Of a stretch of 8,117 bases of DNA, positions 6,055 through 8,117 are shown in pieces. The DNA is taken from assembly GCA_903899865.1 (NCBI GenBank), contig CAIUKZ010000078.1, positions 1-8,117 on the forward strand. Reading direction: 5' to 3'. A program made the translations under genes and the position numbers. The notes below the pieces were generated by a model, which ran no database searches, was not told where the DNA came from, and saw only the letters and a list, made by a program, of their open reading frames with translations. Within the stretch, counting starts at the first letter, position 1. Each line of letters starts with the position of its first letter. The DNA comes from an uncultured Bacteroidales bacterium (GTDB lineage: Bacteria > Bacteroidota > Bacteroidia > Bacteroidales > Paludibacteraceae).

Positions 6055-6103
6055 AATTATGCATAATTCTTGGTAGCTAGGCGGTATGGCCTAGCGCATA
6101 ATT
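6055..6103. repeat. Nested inverted repeat
   Basis: The inner stem GCTAGGC (6076-6082) pairs with GCCTAGC (6089-6095) around a 6-nt loop. The outer arms AATTATGC (6055-6062) and GCATAATT (6096-6103) follow directly on the right side and after a 13-nt bulge on the left. Both pairings are perfect. It has no T-run. It could form a cruciform or a structured RNA; its function is unknown. Confidence 0.5.
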
Positions 6104-6220
6104 GATAAAGATTCTGTGTGAAAATATAGCCCGAACTCCCCAATGGGGGCTAGAGTGGAAGTATAACAGATTTGGCAATGAGTGGCGTTTGTTGCCAGAT
6201 TTGTTGTGTTTGTTTTTGAT

Positions 6221-6236
6221 GCGCGATACATCGCGT
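6221..6236. repeat. CGCGAT/ATCGCG hairpin downstream of the ATPase gene
   Basis: A perfect 6-bp inverted repeat with a 2-nt centre (CGCGAT at 6222-6227, ATCGCG at 6230-6235), 14 nt after the ATPase stop. Hairpins of this GCGAT/ATCGC type recur as intergenic repeats in Bacteroidota and some other phyla. On the minus strand the following bases include a T-rich stretch, so it might help to end transcription, but the spacing is not ideal. Confidence 0.45.
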
Positions 6237-6249
6237 CTGTACATGAAAA

Positions 6250-6846
6250 TTATCGTCGCTTGTCGATGGAATTTGAGTTAAATGAAATTAAGTTAAACAT
6301 CTCTCTCATCCGGGAGCGGACGCGGAGGCCGTAATAGTTTTCAAGCTCGTGGGCGGAGAGGTTGGTGGTGGCATGGGTGAGCATGTGGTCGGAGATGTAA
6401 TGGTCGTAGCGTGAAAGGAGTATTTCGCCCATGACATTGCACTCATTGCCGTAGTATTTGAGTGTGGACTCGGCTCCGAGGTCGTCGAAGCAGGTGGTAA
6501 AGGGGCGGTTTGTGTTGCGCTCAAAGGCTTGATGGCTATATCGAAGTATGGTGTCATATCCTTCTTTGTGAAATTCAAAAGTAATGTCGCGACATGATTT
6601 TATACCAAATTTTTGTTGCGGCGGTACGATTTCTCTCATTAGTTTCATCAGCGTGGTTTTACCGCAACCGACAGGTCCAGTAAGTAAAATTCCTTTTTTT
6701 AGATTAATCCCCAGGTGCATGGCTTGTTGCTCATCGTTCAAAAACCACGTGTTCAGTTTTTGAACGACTTCAACATCTTCGGGAAGAATTTTGAAATGAT
6801 TCCCGATGATTTGTTTGCCTTTGGTTTCAAGTAATTCAACATTCAT
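6250..6846 (-). CDS. DnaC/IstB-like AAA+ ATPase (probable helicase loader)
   Basis: A 198-residue P-loop ATPase. Walker A is GPVGCGKTT at 57-65, Walker B is TTCFDDLG at 117-124, the sensor-1-like segment is THATTNLS at 157-164, and the basic box RVRSRMREMF at 175-184 supplies the conserved arginines. This order fits the DnaC/IstB group, which loads replicative helicase or assists transposases. At under 200 residues it has only a short N-terminal extension before the AAA+ core. No transposase is visible, while an initiator-like gene lies upstream, so a plasmid- or integrative-element-type replication role is the better inference. The ATG at 6844-6846 is the first in frame after the GC-rich dyad of repeat B. 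Base composition is uneven: about 55% G+C at 6301-6540 against about 39% at 6541-6780. Confidence 0.85.
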   Translation of the reverse strand: MNVELLETKGKQIIGNHFKILPEDVEVVQKLNTWFLNDEQQAMHLGINLKKGILLTGPVGCGKTTLMKLMREIVPPQQKFGIKSCRDITFEFHKEGYDTILRYSHQAFERNTNRPFTTCFDDLGAESTLKYYGNECNVMGEILLSRYDHYISDHMLTHATTNLSAHELENYYGLRVRSRMREMFNLISFNSNSIDKRR

Positions 6847-6850
6847 AAGT

Positions 6851-6990
6851 CCCTAGCCCGCTGAAGGGGGAATGATATTGGTTGATATTAGGATATTGGT
6901 TGATATTCATTGATACTGGTAGATATTCATAGATATTTAGAGCCAAGAGCCAAGATGAAAGACAAAGGACAAAGGACGAAAGACAAAAGT
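6851..6990. repeat. Composite repeat B: GC-rich dyad, GATATT array, purine-rich tail
   Basis: It starts with CCCTAGCCCGCTGAAGGGGG. Array units begin at 6874, 6884, 6892, 6902, 6912, 6922 and 6932, a 10-bp register with one 8-bp step. A tail follows with AGAGCCAAGAGCCAAGA and then repeated GACAAAGGAC/GACGAAAGAC words to about 6990. It has the same module order as repeat A, on the opposite side of the ATPase gene. Confidence 0.75.
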
Positions 6991-7000
6991 CTGATCATTA

Positions 7001-7085
7001 TGGATATTCATAGATATTGGGATATTGGTTGATATTCATTGATAATTAGAACCAAGAACCAAGAGCCAAGACGAAAGACAAGAGA
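7001..7085. repeat. Composite repeat C: short GATATT array with CCAAGA/GACAAGA tail
   Basis: Units begin at 7003, 7013, 7021, 7031 and 7041, again 10 bp apart with one 8-bp step. They are followed by AGAACCAAGAACCAAGAGCC and a short GACGAAAGACAAGAG tail. It directly follows repeat B and lacks the GC-rich dyad at its head, so it looks like a partial duplication. Confidence 0.7.
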
Positions 7086-7118
7086 GTACTAAAAAATAGT
7101 TGACTAAATTATAAACGG

Positions 7119-7152
7119 GTTTGATTTTTGAACCTGTTTGATATTTGAACCT
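7119..7152. repeat. 17-bp tandem direct repeat (iteron-like)
   Basis: GTTTGATTTTTGAACCT (7119-7135) is followed without a gap by GTTTGATATTTGAACCT (7136-7152), 16 of 17 identical. A third, poor copy (about 10 of 17) follows at 7153-7169. The period is not a multiple of three, which speaks against a coding repeat. The unit length and the position next to an initiator-like gene resemble plasmid iterons. Confidence 0.55.
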
Positions 7153-7328
7153 GTACATTTTTTGACCACATGACTGTTTTTTATCCCAAATTACGCATTT
7201 GAAATGCTCAATCGCTATCTTATTAGTTGCCATGGCTTTTTTCAAAACCCTTGGACTAATAAGAGCGGGGTTTCCCCTCATGGAATCATTCGTTCGTTTT
7301 TTCAAAACTCCTAATGATTAATTCGGGG

Positions 7329-8117
7329 TTATAACGGTTCTGCATAGTTTTTTGTGATGGTAGTGGGTTGTTGTGATGAATTAATGGCTGCGGTAATGGG
7401 TTTTGGTGGTTGTTTTTGGGCTGAAAGGTCGTTTAACAGCCAGTTTCGGGCGGCCGCTTGCCAGTCGTGCATGGGTGATTTGCCGCCAATTTTCCATCCG
7501 TTGCTCTGATAATAGTTGTAAAATTTTTCCGCCTCGATTTTCGAGCTTTTTTGCTCCAAGAAGTATCGATGTACGCAAACGATGTCTGGAGCGCTAATAA
7601 GCGCCTCTAATTTGCGTTTAGAGGCATTCTTTTTTGGGGGTATTGTTTCCCCATTTACTTCCACCACTTTTACCTTGTTTTTTGAAACTTTCAACACAAT
7701 ATCATTTTTTGGTTGGGTGTTTTCCCTCTCTATATTTGTTTTGTTTATATTGTTTATATTCTTGTTTATATAAGGTACTAATGCTTGTTCAATGCTTGTT
7801 TCGATTTTAGTACGGTGTCGGTCTAAGACTAGTTCACTGCTTGTCTGAAATTTGAACAGGTAAACAAGGCTTCCTTTGAAGGGGTTGTAAGACGGTATGT
7901 ACTTGATGTATCCAAAGTTGTGTAAATCCTTGATACACTTGTGATAAGTGGCTTTTGCACTGATTTTACTGATACGCATCAGTTCTTGTCGTGATACTGA
8001 AACGGGGTTTTGAAAACGCTCGGCATTCCAGTACTGAAAAATAGCCATGTAGAGACTTACGTGTGTTGGATTGAGGCGATTGTCCAGCGATATTTTTTCG
8101 AAAAAGGCACTGAGATG
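7329..8117 (-). CDS. Winged-helix replication-initiator-like protein, 5' end beyond the window
   Basis: The frame is open from the stop at 7329-7331 to the right edge, giving 262 codons. An ATG at 8046-8048 exists, but the 23 codons before it read HLSAFFEKISLDNRLNPTHV and then SLY. That is conserved-looking protein running into MAIFQYWN, so the true start is most likely outside the window. Seen in the fragment: a helix-turn-helix around residues 37-75 (VSVSRQELMRIS, then KATYHKCIKDLHNFGYIKY), a wing ending in GSLVYLF, a low-complexity Asn-rich linker (116-130), a basic stretch near 141-170, and a C-terminal block NGWKIGGKSPMHDWQAAARN (206-225) of a kind found in phage and plasmid replication proteins of the DnaD/initiator type. 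The ATPase gene downstream supports a replication role. The exact family is uncertain. Confidence 0.75.
   Translation of the reverse strand, partial: HLSAFFEKISLDNRLNPTHVSLYMAIFQYWNAERFQNPVSVSRQELMRISKISAKATYHKCIKDLHNFGYIKYIPSYNPFKGSLVYLFKFQTSSELVLDRHRTKIETSIEQALVPYINKNINNINKTNIERENTQPKNDIVLKVSKNKVKVVEVNGETIPPKKNASKRKLEALISAPDIVCVHRYFLEQKSSKIEAEKFYNYYQSNGWKIGGKSPMHDWQAAARNWLLNDLSAQKQPPKPITAAINSSQQPTTITKNYAEPL

Larger units (their letters stand above)
5407..6249. other. Gene-free, highly structured intergenic region (843 bp)
   Basis: I find no credible coding sequence here. Short open frames are repeat-derived or overlap the antitoxin gene. From left to right it holds the promoter and operator of the second toxin-antitoxin pair, a small hairpin (5496-5522: TCGGCAG, 13-nt loop, CTGCCGA), copy 2 of the 39-bp palindrome, a four-half-site TGTTCA dyad, a plus-strand terminator, a hairpin next to a near-copy of the first pair's promoter box, the orphan operator copy, the first 10-bp-period array, a nested inverted repeat, an inverted repeat TGGCAA/TTGCCA (6173-6178 and 6192-6197), and a GC-rich hairpin just after the ATPase gene. 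The density of dyads suggests regulatory, replication or recombination functions. Confidence 0.7.
6847..7328. other. Repeat-filled gap between the ATPase and initiator-like genes (482 bp)
   Basis: It contains two further GATATT arrays with purine-rich tails, a 17-bp tandem repeat, and a short GGGG-TTT-CCCC dyad at 7267-7277. No clear Bacteroidota promoter precedes the ATPase gene. An open frame from a TTG at 7305 down to 7036 exists but runs through the repeats and is not supported as a gene. Flanked by an initiator-like gene and a loader-like gene, this is a plausible place for an origin of replication, but nothing proves it. Confidence 0.6.

Noticed and set aside
5908..7085. GATATT arrays considered as a CRISPR array.
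   Set aside because: The units are 10 bp with no unique spacers of constant length and no cas genes nearby. They are tandem satellites.
7036..7305. An 89-codon minus-strand open frame between the initiator-like and ATPase genes, starting at a TTG with AGGAG just before it.
   Set aside because: It uses a rare start, runs through the 17-bp tandem repeat and the CCAAGA tail, shows no recognisable domain, and its C-terminal part is simply translated repeat. The first 50 or so codons look protein-like, so a decayed gene is possible but not supported.
1..8117. tRNA, rRNA or known riboswitch genes.
   Set aside because: No cloverleaf-like or rRNA-like sequence was recognised on reading both strands by eye; a covariance-model search was not possible here.

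Overview
The window looks like a piece of a Bacteroidota (Bacteroidetes) genome. The basis is low G+C DNA, start codons without strong Shine-Dalgarno sequences, two good matches to the Bacteroidota promoter pattern (TTG or TTTG, about 19-20 nt, then TAnnTTTG) placed just before genes, and proteins that resemble Bacteroidota homologues. I cannot name a genus. Every gene I can support is on the minus strand, so the region reads from right to left.

Layout, left to right. Positions 1-1587 hold the type I restriction-modification genes hsdS (only the first 14 codons, cut by the window edge) and hsdM. Positions 1814-3515 hold a first AbiE-type toxin-antitoxin pair (AbiEi antitoxin, AbiEii nucleotidyltransferase toxin). 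Positions 3676-5406 hold a second, different pair (DUF6088/AbiEi-like antitoxin and a longer AbiEii toxin). Together these form a small defence island. Positions 5407-6249 have no gene but are densely structured: an operator-like inverted repeat with a second copy, a 39-bp near-palindrome, a four-half-site dyad, hairpins, a plus-strand terminator and a 10-bp-period array. Positions 6250-8117 look like a replication module of a plasmid or integrative element: a DnaC/IstB-like AAA+ ATPase (helicase-loader type) and, upstream of it, a winged-helix replication-initiator-like protein whose start lies outside the window. Between these two genes lie more 10-bp-period arrays and 17-bp tandem repeats.

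How they may work together: HsdM and HsdS would form the modification enzyme and, with an HsdR outside the window, the restriction complex. The two AbiE pairs would act as abortive-infection or element-stabilising systems, each with its own promoter. The initiator-like protein and the ATPase would load a replicative helicase, possibly at one of the repeat arrays beside them. The least ordinary signals are non-coding. A 39-bp palindromic repeat brackets the second toxin-antitoxin pair. Probable operator or promoter copies of both pairs lie orphaned in the 5.8-5.9 kb region. The 10-bp repeats surround the ATPase gene. All functional statements are inferred from sequence alone.
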